Shown here one piece after another: positions 1-7,776 of a stretch of 53,922 bases of DNA. The stretch is from the NCBI GenBank assembly GCA_031292755.1, contig JARLGM010000025.1, positions 1 through 53,922 of the forward strand. The letters are read 5' to 3'. The notes below the pieces were generated by a model that made no database searches, was not told the DNA's origin, and saw nothing but the letters and a program-made list of their open reading frames with translations. This stretch comes from Candidatus Sulfopaludibacter sp. Its GTDB lineage: Bacteria; Acidobacteriota; Terriglobia; Bryobacterales; Bryobacteraceae. Each line of letters starts with the position of its first letter. Position 1 is the stretch's first letter. The position numbers and the translations under genes were made by a program.

Positions 1-2
1 CA

Positions 3-359
3 GCATCTCACAAAACATTACATATGGTAAATGTTATTTTGCGGCAAGCCCTAAGTGGATTCGGTCCAACAAAAACGGGCAAGGCGAACGCACCCACAGT
101 ACAGGCCGACCTCGCGAACCACGTTGCTGCAATCGATGTCGCGGCCATATTTAAGAAATCTGCTGACCTATTCACCTCTATAATCGCAAGTGCTGACTAT
201 GAGTCGGCGCTCCGCTTCTACAACTGCAAGGGAATCCCTTCGTTTGTCGCCGGGGCTTTGGGCGTCAACACGCGCACGTACTGCAACATGATTATCGGGA
301 TCACCCGATCGCCAGAGGGGGCTAGGGTCGCTGCCGATTTGCGGTCGAAAGTTGTTTGA
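3..359 (+). CDS. Hypothetical protein, C-terminal part (5' end possibly outside window)
   Basis: The reading frame is open from the window edge to a TGA at 357-359. An ATG exists at 24 but has no Shine-Dalgarno sequence, and the residues after it do not look like a natural N-terminus, so the gene probably begins upstream. I do not recognise the family. The visible part is soluble, with a Lys/Ala-rich helical stretch and a C-terminus ending in RSKVV. Base composition is clearly less GC-rich than the rest of the window, which hints at acquired DNA. A long hairpin lies 77 nt after the stop. Confidence 0.45.
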   Translation, partial: ASHKTLHMVNVILRQALSGFGPTKTGKANAPTVQADLANHVAAIDVAAIFKKSADLFTSIIASADYESALRFYNCKGIPSFVAGALGVNTRTYCNMIIGITRSPEGARVAADLRSKVV

Positions 360-827
360 CGCTCCGACTCGTGGCGTTCAACCCAATAGCACGGGCAGAC
401 GCAATCCCTCGGGTTACTCGCCATAAACGCTAGGACTCTATCTGGAGTGACCCGGCGCGAAAAAGCTGGAGAGCAGTGGAAATCCGGACCGCCGGGTCAC
501 TTCGGATAGAGACGTTTGAAGTCATCTCGTTGATATGAGCGTCTGGCGCCAGCTCCGGCCGCATCACGAGCCGCGCGGAGAAAGGTCAAGTCTGGCCGTA
601 TCCAGCCCACGGAGACGATGAGGACAGAATTGACGAAAGCAACCACTCCTGACATGTCCTTCGGCTAACTGGACAGCATTTTCGCCAAGGCCGGCCGCTC
701 AGCGACCGGTTCAACGGCATTCTCCGGGCCGGCTTCGCGGTGGAAACGGCCGCCCGGCCGTTCAGGACCCCCAGGTCGTCGCCTACTTGCTGCATGTGCG
801 GTGCCAGAAACCGTGAGCCGGTGTAGT
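360..827. other. Intergenic region with no supportable gene
   Basis: About 470 bases lie between the left-edge gene and the ADOP stop codon. Apart from the hairpin at 436-511 I see no start with a ribosome site and no recognisable domain in any frame. Short open frames occur here but read as arginine/proline-rich GC noise. The region may be degraded sequence. Confidence 0.5.
436..511 (+). repeat. Long inverted repeat / RNA hairpin (22-bp stem)
   Basis: Positions 436-457 pair with 490-511 without interruption around a 32-nt loop. The inner 12 pairs (AGTGACCCGGCG with CGCCGGGTCACT) are perfect. The only two non-Watson-Crick positions, 443/504 and 445/502, are U-G and G-U pairs when read as + strand RNA, but would be A/C mismatches on the other strand. 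This favours a folded + strand transcript. It has no U-tract, so it is not a classical terminator. It could be a 3' processing or stability element of the upstream gene, or the remains of a palindromic element. Confidence 0.7.
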
Positions 828-3281
828 TCACTCCGACCGCAGGGCCTGCACCACGTCGACGCGGGCGGCACGCGCGGCGGGGAGGAGGGAGGCGACCATG
901 GCGGCGGCGATGAGGACCACCGCCGAGCCGGCCACTACCAGGGCGCCGGGCATGCGCACTACCTGGAAGTAACTGCCGGCCAGGCGTGCCAGGGCGAAGC
1001 CGCCGAGGGCGCCGACCACGACGCCCTGGGCCGCGATGGCGGCGCCTTGTCCGATCACATCTTTTACCAGGTCCCGCGGTTGCGACCCGATGGCCAGGCG
1101 GATGCCGAACTCCCTCATGCGGCTGCTGACCGAGAAGGCCAGCACGCCGGCCACGCCAACCACGGCGATGGCCAGAGCGACAAATGCGAAACCGCCGAAG
1201 ACGAGCGTATTGAGCCGGTCGGGTGTGAGCACTTCGGCGCGGATGTCTTCGAGCGTGGCGGCGCGCTCCACAGGCTGATCCGCGGAGAGATCGCGGACGA
1301 TGCGGCGGACCGGGGTGACCAGGGCGTAGGGATCGCCATGGGCGTGGACAAACAAACGGCCGCCCCAGGTCTGTTCCTGCCCAAAGGGTTGATAGACGGT
1401 GATGGCCGGACCGGGCACCACGTTCTCATCGTCCACATCGGCCACCACGCCTACGATGCGGCGGGGCTGCAAGCTGACATCGATGAACTTCATCACCTGG
1501 TCGGTCCACATGAGGTGGCGGTTCACGGCGTTCTGGTTGGGGAACATGCGCTGTGCCAGGCTCTGGCTGACGATGACCACGGGCTCGGAGCCGCGGCGAT
1601 CCAGGTCGTTGAAGTCACGCCCGGCAATCACCGGCACACCGAGAGACGCGAAAAATCCGGGAGAAACGTTGCGGAACCGGGCGCGCGGATCCTCTTCTCC
1701 CGCCGCACGGGCGCGGCCTTCCACGGAAAACTCAAAGCCGGGGCCAAAGCTCCCGGCATCGCGCCAGGGAATCTGGGTGCCGAGGGCCACATGGTCCACG
1801 TTGGGCAGTTCCTGGATGCGCCGCATGGCCTCGCGATAGAAGGCCACGACCTGGCCGTCGGTGCGTCCGTAGGACATCACCGGGACGTTGAGCGCGAGCA
1901 CGTGGCGCGTATCGAAGCCCGTTTGCGCCGCTTGGAGCGCAAGCAGCGTCTTCAGCAGCATGGTGGCGCCGGCCAACAGCAGGAACGAGGCGGCAATCTG
2001 GGTGATGGCGAAAGCGCGCAGACGGCGCGTGGCGCTGCCGGTGACTCGCGGGCTTCCCCTCCCTTGAGCGAGGCCGCGCGGCGAGCCGGCGGAGGGCAAC
2101 CGCGGCACGAAGGCCAGTAACACGGCGGCCACCAGGGCCAGCAGCGCGCCGACCCACAACAGGCTGGAATCGACGGTGAGATCCAGCGCGCGGACGCTGA
2201 ACCGGGAGGCGTAACGCGCCAGGATGGCCACCATGGGCCGCGCGATGAGCACGCCGACGGCGGCGCCGGCCCCGCACAGCAGCAGGCTTTCGGCCAACAA
2301 CGTCCGGCGCAACGCACCGGCGCTAGCGCCCAGCGCGGCGCGCACCGCGAGTTCCCCTTCGCGCCGGATGGTGCGGGCGAGCACCAGGTTGGCGACGTTC
2401 GAGCACGCGATGAGAAAGATCAGGCCGGCCGCGGCGAGCAGGACCAGCAGCACGGTGCGGGCCTTGGACGTGATCTGATCGCGGAGGCGCACGGCGTCGA
2501 TGCGGACGTCCGCCTTGGGAGAGTATGCTTCCGGGTGCTGCCGGACCATGGAGGCGTGGGCGGCGCGGAGATCGGCCAACGCCATTGCGAGCGTCGCGCC
2601 CGGAGCGAGGCGGCCGAACAGCTCGGTCATGCGGTGCACGCGCCCCTGCACCATGGTGGCGGAGAGGTGATGCGGGCTGGTCACCACGTTGGCGATGATC
2701 TCGGTTTCCGCCGGATAGGGCACCGAGGGTTCGAGCACGCCGACGATGGTGGCGGAGCGGGTGCCAAGCCGGATGGTCTTGCCCAACACGGAGGAATCGC
2801 CTTTCAGTGAGGTTGTCCAAAAGCGGTAGGTGAGGACCGCCGCGCCCGGGGCATTGGGCCCATCATCGCCGGGGCCCAACAGGCGGCCGAGCACGGGATG
2901 GAGACCCATGACCGTGAAATACGATCCGCCCACCACGCCAGCGCGCACTTCACGCGGTTCGCCGAGACCGACCATGGTGAAGCCGGTGGTCGAGAAATCG
3001 CCGAAGGCGCCGATGGTCTTCACGCGCGAGCGCAGGTCCTGGATCTCCGGCACGGAGAAGGCGGCGTTTTCGATGCCGATGCCGGGCGCGCTCTGGCGGA
3101 TGTAGATGAGGCGATCCTCGTCGCGGTTGGCCAGAGGCCGCAGGAGCACGCCGCGCACCAGGCTGAAGATGGCCGCATTGGCGCCGATGCCGAGCGCGAG
3201 GGTCAGGACCACGGTGAAGGCGAGCCCTTTGGTGCGCGCCAGGGAACGGAACGCGAATTTCACTTCCCGCAGGAACGTCAT
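828..3281 (-). CDS. ADOP-family ABC permease (MacB/FtsX type)
   Basis: A permease of 817 aa of the acidobacterial duplicated orphan permease type. After a short cytoplasmic start (MTFLREVKFAFRSLARTKG) there is a first membrane segment (about residues 20-42), a large periplasmic MacB-like domain, an FtsX block of three helices (about 265-400), a second periplasmic domain and a second FtsX block ending in QALRSE. The start at 3281 is chosen over 3335 because AAGGAG lies 8 nt upstream and homologues begin at this point. No ATPase gene is adjacent, which fits the orphan label. It is last in an operon after the SRPBCC and ArsR genes. The substrate is unknown; MacB relatives act as mechanotransmission exporters rather than channels. 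Confidence 0.9.
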   Translation of the reverse strand: MTFLREVKFAFRSLARTKGLAFTVVLTLALGIGANAAIFSLVRGVLLRPLANRDEDRLIYIRQSAPGIGIENAAFSVPEIQDLRSRVKTIGAFGDFSTTGFTMVGLGEPREVRAGVVGGSYFTVMGLHPVLGRLLGPGDDGPNAPGAAVLTYRFWTTSLKGDSSVLGKTIRLGTRSATIVGVLEPSVPYPAETEIIANVVTSPHHLSATMVQGRVHRMTELFGRLAPGATLAMALADLRAAHASMVRQHPEAYSPKADVRIDAVRLRDQITSKARTVLLVLLAAAGLIFLIACSNVANLVLARTIRREGELAVRAALGASAGALRRTLLAESLLLCGAGAAVGVLIARPMVAILARYASRFSVRALDLTVDSSLLWVGALLALVAAVLLAFVPRLPSAGSPRGLAQGRGSPRVTGSATRRLRAFAITQIAASFLLLAGATMLLKTLLALQAAQTGFDTRHVLALNVPVMSYGRTDGQVVAFYREAMRRIQELPNVDHVALGTQIPWRDAGSFGPGFEFSVEGRARAAGEEDPRARFRNVSPGFFASLGVPVIAGRDFNDLDRRGSEPVVIVSQSLAQRMFPNQNAVNRHLMWTDQVMKFIDVSLQPRRIVGVVADVDDENVVPGPAITVYQPFGQEQTWGGRLFVHAHGDPYALVTPVRRIVRDLSADQPVERAATLEDIRAEVLTPDRLNTLVFGGFAFVALAIAVVGVAGVLAFSVSSRMREFGIRLAIGSQPRDLVKDVIGQGAAIAAQGVVVGALGGFALARLAGSYFQVVRMPGALVVAGSAVVLIAAAMVASLLPAARAARVDVVQALRSE

Positions 3282-3349
3282 AACCAAAACTCCTTCGACA
3301 TAGATTAGTCGAAATGGGGGCACCGAAATCGACACGGCGCCCGGTTTTT

Positions 3350-3673
3350 TTACGGCTCGGCGAGCAGGTCACCGAGGCGATCCAACTTCCGCTCCCACTC
3401 GGAGCGGCGATCCCGGATCCAGCGCTCCGCCGCGGAAAGCCCGGCGGGTTCAATGCGACAGGTGCGGACCCTTCCCAGTTTTTCGGTGCGGATGAGGCCG
3501 CTTTCCTCCAGCACCTGGAGGTGCTGGACGACGGCGGCGAGGGTGATCGACAGAGGCTCGGCCAGCCGGGAGACCGAAATGGGGCCTTCGCTGACCTTTT
3601 GCACGATGGCGCGGCGGGTAGGATCGCCGAGCGCGTGGAAGACCTGGCCGATGTCAACCTTGAGGCGCGGCAT
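3350..3673 (-). CDS. ArsR-family winged-helix transcriptional regulator
   Basis: A 107-aa winged helix-turn-helix protein. The core (ALGDPTRRAIVQKVSEGP, then SVSRLAEPL, then VVQHLQVLEESGLI) is the standard ArsR fold with recognition helix near residues 42-57. There is no CxC metal motif in helix 3, so it is not an arsenic-type metal sensor. It matches the ArsR subgroup encoded beside SRPBCC/AHSA1 proteins. Its start overlaps the end of the SRPBCC gene by 20 nt, and it probably binds the ACTTAAGT dyads in front of that gene and autoregulates. Confidence 0.92.
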   Translation of the reverse strand: MPRLKVDIGQVFHALGDPTRRAIVQKVSEGPISVSRLAEPLSITLAAVVQHLQVLEESGLIRTEKLGRVRTCRIEPAGLSAAERWIRDRRSEWERKLDRLGDLLAEP

Positions 3674-4166
3674 GGGCGGGTTCGATTTCGGGTTGGCTGG
3701 CGAGATGGGCGGCCAGGTTTTCCAGCAGCTTGCGCCATCCCTGTTCGCGCATTTGTGGACCGTCGGAGCCCTCGAAGAAGGCGCCCTGATCGGTGAAAAT
3801 CAGGTCTGTGCCGGTGGCCGTCGCGACGAACATGAAGGTCGCCAGAGAGGCGGAAAAGCGCCGGCCGTCCATGCTCATGGTGTAGGCGTAGACCAGGCGC
3901 TGGTTGGGGACGATGTCCTGAAAATGAATGTGGCTATCGAGGGTGTTGCCGGGAAACGGGGAGCCGGGTTTGAAGCGGGAGCGCATGAAGCTGTTGCCGC
4001 CGACGCGGAAATCCATCGTGAATTCCTCGACATCGCGGCCGGCGCCTTCGGCGAACCACCGGCGTTTTTTGCCGGGGTCGGAAAATGCGGCAAAGACGCG
4101 CTCCGGGGTGACCGGGTAGCTGCGCTCGATAACAAATGTGCTGTGAAGTACGGTTCGTTCTTCCAT
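3654..4166 (-). CDS. SRPBCC / AHSA1-domain protein
   Basis: A 170-aa START/Bet v1-like protein of the AHSA1 (activator of Hsp90 ATPase homologue 1) type. Typical blocks are visible: FVIERSYPVTPERVFAAFSD, KRRWF, the GGNSFMRSRF strand and the C-terminal helix GWRKLLENLAAHL. These proteins form a hydrophobic ligand pocket; the ligand here cannot be predicted. The start at 4166 has AAAGGA 8 nt upstream. It is the first gene of the operon, under a strong sigma70-like promoter, and overlaps arsR by 20 nt. In many genomes the regulator comes first; here the order is reversed. Confidence 0.9.
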   Translation of the reverse strand: MEERTVLHSTFVIERSYPVTPERVFAAFSDPGKKRRWFAEGAGRDVEEFTMDFRVGGNSFMRSRFKPGSPFPGNTLDSHIHFQDIVPNQRLVYAYTMSMDGRRFSASLATFMFVATATGTDLIFTDQGAFFEGSDGPQMREQGWRKLLENLAAHLASQPEIEPAHAAPQG

Positions 4167-4200
4167 GGTGTTTTGTCCTTTCCGAAATACTCAAGCCAGG

Positions 4201-4250
4201 ACTTAAGTATCGGCCAGGCGCACGAAATTGTCAAGTGGTTACTTAAGTAT
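4201..4250. promoter_or_regulatory. Putative ArsR operator: two ACTTAAGTAT copies
   Basis: The ten bases ACTTAAGTAT, containing the perfect palindrome ACTTAAGT, occur at 4201-4210 and again at 4241-4250, spaced 40 bp, close to four helical turns, so both lie on one DNA face. One overlaps the -10 and the other lies just upstream of the -35. A degenerate third copy (ATACTCAAG) is at 4187-4195 in the leader. This placement is what an autorepressing ArsR dimer would need; that ArsR is the binder is inferred from adjacency. Confidence 0.7.
4206..4234 (-). promoter_or_regulatory. Sigma70-like promoter of the SRPBCC-ArsR-ADOP operon
   Basis: Read on the minus strand, a perfect -35 TTGACA (4229-4234) is followed by exactly 17 bp and GATACT as -10 (4206-4211), placing the transcript start near 4199 and leaving a leader of about 33 nt with an AAAGGA ribosome site. 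The -10 overlaps one ACTTAAGT dyad, so repressor binding would block the polymerase directly. Confidence 0.75.
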
Positions 4251-4252
4251 TT

Positions 4253-5044
4253 TTAGTAGAGGCCTTTGACCATTCCGCCGTCCACCTGAATGGAGACGCC
4301 GGTGATGTAGCTGGCGCGTTCGCTGGCCAGGAAGACGACGAGGTTGGCGAATTCCTCGGGCTGTCCGATGCGCCGGAGCGGAGCCTGGCGGGCCCAGCGG
4401 TCTTCGATCCCGGCAGGGGTCACGCCCTCTTTCTGAGCGAGCGTAGCGGCGAGGGAGAGCAGGCGGGCGGTGGCGGTGTAACCGGGGCAGACGTTATTGA
4501 CCAGGACGTTGTAGGGGCCGTATTCGTTGGAGAGCGTTTTGACCAGCCCGCTCACGCCGGAGCGGACGGCGTTGGAGAGAATGAGGCCCTCGACCGGTTG
4601 CTTGACGGTCATGGAGGTGATGGCGATGAAGCGGCCCCAGCGGCGCGCCTGCATGAGCGGGAGGGTCTCTTTGGCGAAATAGACGGTGCTCATCAGGTTG
4701 AGATCCGTGGCACGCTCCCAATCTTCGATGGTGGTATCGGCGAAACTTTTGGAAGGCGGACCGCCGGCATTGGCGACGCAGATATCGACGGCGCCGAACG
4801 CGGCCTGCGTTTCAGCGACGAACGCGCGGACATCGGCATGGACGGTGACGTCGAATGCGCGCGCGATCACCTGGACACCGGTTTCCGCGCGGATCTCGGC
4901 GGCGGTGGCCGTGAGGGCCGCCTCGGAGCGGGCGCACAACGCCAACTTTGCGCCCTCGCGGGCCAGACCGAGCGCGACGGCTTTGCCGAGACCCTGGCTG
5001 GACGCCGCCACCAGAGCCACGCGATCCTTCAGTCCCAGGTCCAC
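4253..5044 (-). CDS. SDR-family oxidoreductase with atypical active site (BKR-like)
   Basis: A 263-aa Rossmann-fold protein resembling FabG-type reductases. The nucleotide loop is AASSQGLG (residues 13-20) instead of GxxxGxG, NAG is present at 92-94 and Ser144 sits at the catalytic serine position. The YxxxK pair is absent: alignment places Ser157 and Arg161 there (SNAVR). The C-terminus has the usual YITGVSIQVDGG. A known BKR-like SDR subgroup lacks a perfect cofactor motif and tetrad, so this is probably a family trait rather than decay. It begins 3 nt after the cupin stop, so the genes are cotranscribed. Whether it is a reductase, epimerase or binding protein cannot be told from sequence. 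Confidence 0.88.
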   Translation of the reverse strand: MDLGLKDRVALVAASSQGLGKAVALGLAREGAKLALCARSEAALTATAAEIRAETGVQVIARAFDVTVHADVRAFVAETQAAFGAVDICVANAGGPPSKSFADTTIEDWERATDLNLMSTVYFAKETLPLMQARRWGRFIAITSMTVKQPVEGLILSNAVRSGVSGLVKTLSNEYGPYNVLVNNVCPGYTATARLLSLAATLAQKEGVTPAGIEDRWARQAPLRRIGQPEEFANLVVFLASERASYITGVSIQVDGGMVKGLY

Positions 5045-5047
5045 GGC

Positions 5048-5395
5048 TCAGCCTCGCAGGTATTGGTCGTCTTTGTGGATCCAATCGTGGCGAATGGGGC
5101 TGAAGATATCGAGATCGAGCGTGTCTTCGAGCGCCACGGCCCGGTGCGGCACGTTGGAAGGAATGCGCAGCACCTGACCTTTACCGACCACAATCTCCTG
5201 GCCTTCGATTTCGAATTTCAGAGCGCCTTCCAAAATGTAGGTGATCTGTTCGCTTTCGTGATGGTGCTCCGGCACCACGGCGCCCTTCGCCAGAAAGACC
5301 TGCGCCACCATGGCCTTTTCGCCGGTGATGATTTTGCGCGCGATGGTCTCGCTGAGAACTTCCTTTTCCATCTCGTCCCACGTGTAGAATTCCAT
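5048..5395 (-). CDS. Cupin-domain protein
   Basis: A single-domain cupin of 115 aa. The metal-binding motif 1 is PEHHHESEQITYILEG (about residues 42-57), with three consecutive histidines and a glutamate; motif 2 is IPSNVPHRAVALED with its histidine at 84. The frame is open further upstream, but the start at 5395 (MEFYTWDEM) is chosen because the upstream residues are arginine/proline noise overlapping the previous gene. It lies 23 nt after the haem lipoprotein gene and 3 nt before the SDR. Small cupins act as isomerases, dioxygenases or sensors; the substrate is not predictable. Confidence 0.88.
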   Translation of the reverse strand: MEFYTWDEMEKEVLSETIARKIITGEKAMVAQVFLAKGAVVPEHHHESEQITYILEGALKFEIEGQEIVVGKGQVLRIPSNVPHRAVALEDTLDLDIFSPIRHDWIHKDDQYLRG

Positions 5396-5418
5396 GCCTT
5401 CGCTATTGTACTTGGTAA

Positions 5419-6786
5419 TCAGTGTTTGGGGCTGACGGCGGACGGATTGGGGGCGAGGTTCGGCGGGTAGGCGTGATCCAGCACGGACCACATGAAATCG
5501 GCTGCCAGGCGCGCGCGGTTGTGGCAGTTCATGCAGCCAAGCTGGGGGCGGTCCTGGTCGAAGGTTTCCATGGTCAGATTGGCAAAAGCCGAACCGGACG
5601 CCGACCCGAGACCGGGAAATGTATGCGAGGCATCGCCGCTGAGGCTGGCGGGCACCGGCACGGACTGCTCGCCTTCGACGCGCGGCCACTGCGTCATCAC
5701 CAACTGGTAGTTCTCCCAGATGGCGCCCTTCAACTGGCGCCCGTACATGAGATTGGTATAAGCCGTCTTCGGGTTGATGGGCGAGACGCGGGAGCGCGTC
5801 ACGTTGAAGGGCTTCACGGGTTCGGGAGCGAGCGGCACCAGAAGCAGCGGGTTTTCGGGCGGGGCGGGGTCCGCGGATCCGTTGCTCAGCGCGAAGACGC
5901 CGGGCGCGCCGGGACGCGCCGGAGGGACGTCATCCACGTGCTCGAAGGTGGACCAGATCCACTGCGGACGGCTGGCCGTCTTCTGCACGATGTGCAAACC
6001 GATCAGGCCCATGGTCACGGCGGAGCACTTGCCGGTGTTGGCATCGCGGACGGTGACCGGGCGGGAATAGTAGCGGCTCTTTTGGGGCGCGGAGAACCCG
6101 TCGAGGTCGAGCCAGGCGCTCTTGACTACCACGGAGCCATCGGGGAATTGGACCACCGGTTCGGCGGGTCGAGGGCTGGGGATGGGCGGGAGGGCGCTGC
6201 GCAGGTAGAGCTTACGAGAGACGATATAGTCGTACGCGACGCGGTTGTAGAGCGTCTGCGTGCGGACGTATTTTCCATTTTGGGCGGCCAGGGGTCCCAG
6301 CATCTCGCCGGGACCGAACTGGGCGACTTCTTCGAGGCCGGAGAAAGAAGCAAGGACTGCGCCATCGAAGCCGGCTTTCACGCCGCAGGCGTTGTAGCGG
6401 GCGGCGTCGTAGGAATCGAAGGCGGGGGTGGGCGGCGAGCCATCGGGATGAAACACCTCCCAGAGGGGTTTAAACGTTTCAAATGTCCGCGGGCCGGGGC
6501 CGGAGAGTTTGGCGGGGGCGTCGGGGTCTCCGCGCCGCGATGGGGAGGCGGGCCAGACCAGGGCGATGAAGGCGCGCCAGGAGTAGTCGTCAAAGTAGTC
6601 GGTGGCCACATCGGTGAATTTCGTGGGAATACAGACATCGGGCGGCAACTGGCTGGAGGAGACATTGGGAACGGGTTCGCGGGCGCAGGCGCCGCCGGGA
6701 GCGGGCGCGGGGGTGCAGACGCAGGCGCTAACGGCGATGAGCGCGGCAACAGCCCAGGGGATAGAGGTCCTACCGAACATTCTCAA
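5419..6786 (-). CDS. Exported lipoprotein with a single c-type haem motif
   Basis: A 455-aa protein with a signal peptide whose cleavage region VSAC (about residues 19-22) fits a lipobox, followed by a Pro/Ala-rich linker. A block SWRAFIALVWPASP near residue 70 resembles the N-terminal region of CxxCH proteins of unknown function in other bacteria. The haem motif CMNCH is at about 418-422, near the C-terminus. It is probably a periplasmic redox lipoprotein, heading an operon with the cupin and SDR. Its start is only 32 nt from the divergent isomerase-like gene, so their promoters overlap. The function is unknown; haem attachment is inferred from the motif. Confidence 0.8.
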   Translation of the reverse strand: MRMFGRTSIPWAVAALIAVSACVCTPAPAPGGACAREPVPNVSSSQLPPDVCIPTKFTDVATDYFDDYSWRAFIALVWPASPSRRGDPDAPAKLSGPGPRTFETFKPLWEVFHPDGSPPTPAFDSYDAARYNACGVKAGFDGAVLASFSGLEEVAQFGPGEMLGPLAAQNGKYVRTQTLYNRVAYDYIVSRKLYLRSALPPIPSPRPAEPVVQFPDGSVVVKSAWLDLDGFSAPQKSRYYSRPVTVRDANTGKCSAVTMGLIGLHIVQKTASRPQWIWSTFEHVDDVPPARPGAPGVFALSNGSADPAPPENPLLLVPLAPEPVKPFNVTRSRVSPINPKTAYTNLMYGRQLKGAIWENYQLVMTQWPRVEGEQSVPVPASLSGDASHTFPGLGSASGSAFANLTMETFDQDRPQLGCMNCHNRARLAADFMWSVLDHAYPPNLAPNPSAVSPKH

Positions 6787-6793
6787 ATCAGCA

Positions 6794-6799
6794 TATAAT
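6794..6799 (+). promoter_or_regulatory. -10 element (TATAAT) in a 32-bp divergent spacer
   Basis: A consensus TATAAT sits 19 nt before the ATG at 6819, predicting a leader of about 13 nt. No good -35 is seen at the right distance. The reverse strand carries an overlapping AT-rich TATTAT that could serve the lipoprotein gene. Confidence 0.5.
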
Positions 6800-6818
6800 A
6801 CGTCTGCGGTCGAGGCGG

Positions 6819-7748
6819 ATGCTATCCAGAAGAGAGTTTGGGAAAATCACCCTAGCAGGTTTGCCGTTCGCGTTGCGTGCGGCATCAGATGGAGCGGTTC
6901 GCGTGGGCGCGTCCACGGAGAGCTTTCATGACTTTCCGCGGATACCGGGCCGCGACAATGTGGAGGAGATAATCGGCGGGCTGAAGGCGTCGGGAGTCGG
7001 CGAGATCGACCTGGCATCGGTAAACACGGAAGCGCCGAACCCCGATGCGGGGCTGCCTCCGCCTCCGCCTCCGGGGCCGTACGGCGGTCCTCCGGCGGGA
7101 TTCACACCGGCGGAACTGGCGGCGCGCGCGCGGGCGTTGCGGGACAATCTGCGCAAGTGGCGCGTGGCGACACCCGCGTCGCACTACAGGAATTTGCGGA
7201 CCCGGTTTGCCGGCGCCGGGATCGCCGTGTACGCGATGTCGTTCCAGCACGACGACGCATTCACGGACGACGAACTGGAAGCCACTTTCGGGCATGCCAA
7301 GGCATTGGGCGTGGAGGTGATTTCGTCGCGGGCAACGCTGCCGATGGCACGCCGGCTGGCCCCGTTCGCGGAAAAACACGCGATCCCGGTGGCGTTTCGG
7401 AACGAGCGCGAAACGGCGGCACAACTCTCCGCGCTGGCGGCCGTCTCGCCGCGGTTCCGGGTGAATCTGGATATCGGCAACTTCACCGCAGCGAATCAGG
7501 AAGCGGTGGCATATATTCAGGAGAACCATCAGAAGATCACGCACGTGATGGTGAAGGACCGGACGCGCAATGAGGGCGGCAACGAAGTGTTCGGGTCGGG
7601 CGACACGCCCATCCAGGCAGTATGTGCCCTGCTGCGCGACAAGCAATATCCGATCCGCGCGTTCGTGGATTACGAATATGTGGGTTTGGGCACGCCGCAG
7701 GAAGAAGTGCGCAAGTGCGTTGCCTATGTCAAGGCGGCGCTCGCTTAA
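6819..7748 (+). CDS. Tat-exported xylose isomerase-like TIM-barrel protein
   Basis: A 309-aa member of the sugar phosphate isomerase/epimerase superfamily (AP endonuclease 2-like TIM barrel). The N-terminus SRREFGKITLAG is a twin-arginine signal, so it is folded in the cytoplasm and then exported. Barrel motifs include VGASTES, LGVEVISSRA, VNLDIGNF and VMVKDR, with acidic residues in the places that bind metal in this superfamily. A proline-rich insert (PPPPPPGPYGGPP) lies near residues 80-93. It is followed 28 nt later by a second gene of the same superfamily. The substrate is unknown; exported relatives are often linked to carbohydrate or inositol breakdown. Confidence 0.85.
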   Translation: MLSRREFGKITLAGLPFALRAASDGAVRVGASTESFHDFPRIPGRDNVEEIIGGLKASGVGEIDLASVNTEAPNPDAGLPPPPPPGPYGGPPAGFTPAELAARARALRDNLRKWRVATPASHYRNLRTRFAGAGIAVYAMSFQHDDAFTDDELEATFGHAKALGVEVISSRATLPMARRLAPFAEKHAIPVAFRNERETAAQLSALAAVSPRFRVNLDIGNFTAANQEAVAYIQENHQKITHVMVKDRTRNEGGNEVFGSGDTPIQAVCALLRDKQYPIRAFVDYEYVGLGTPQEEVRKCVAYVKAALA

Positions 7749-7776
7749 TCAGAGAGAGGGTTTTTGGGAGGGGCAG

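Noticed and set aside
586..831. Minus-strand 81-codon frame at the ADOP 3' side
   Set aside because: No recognisable motif, Arg/Ser-rich, and no ribosome site. Most likely noise or strongly decayed sequence.
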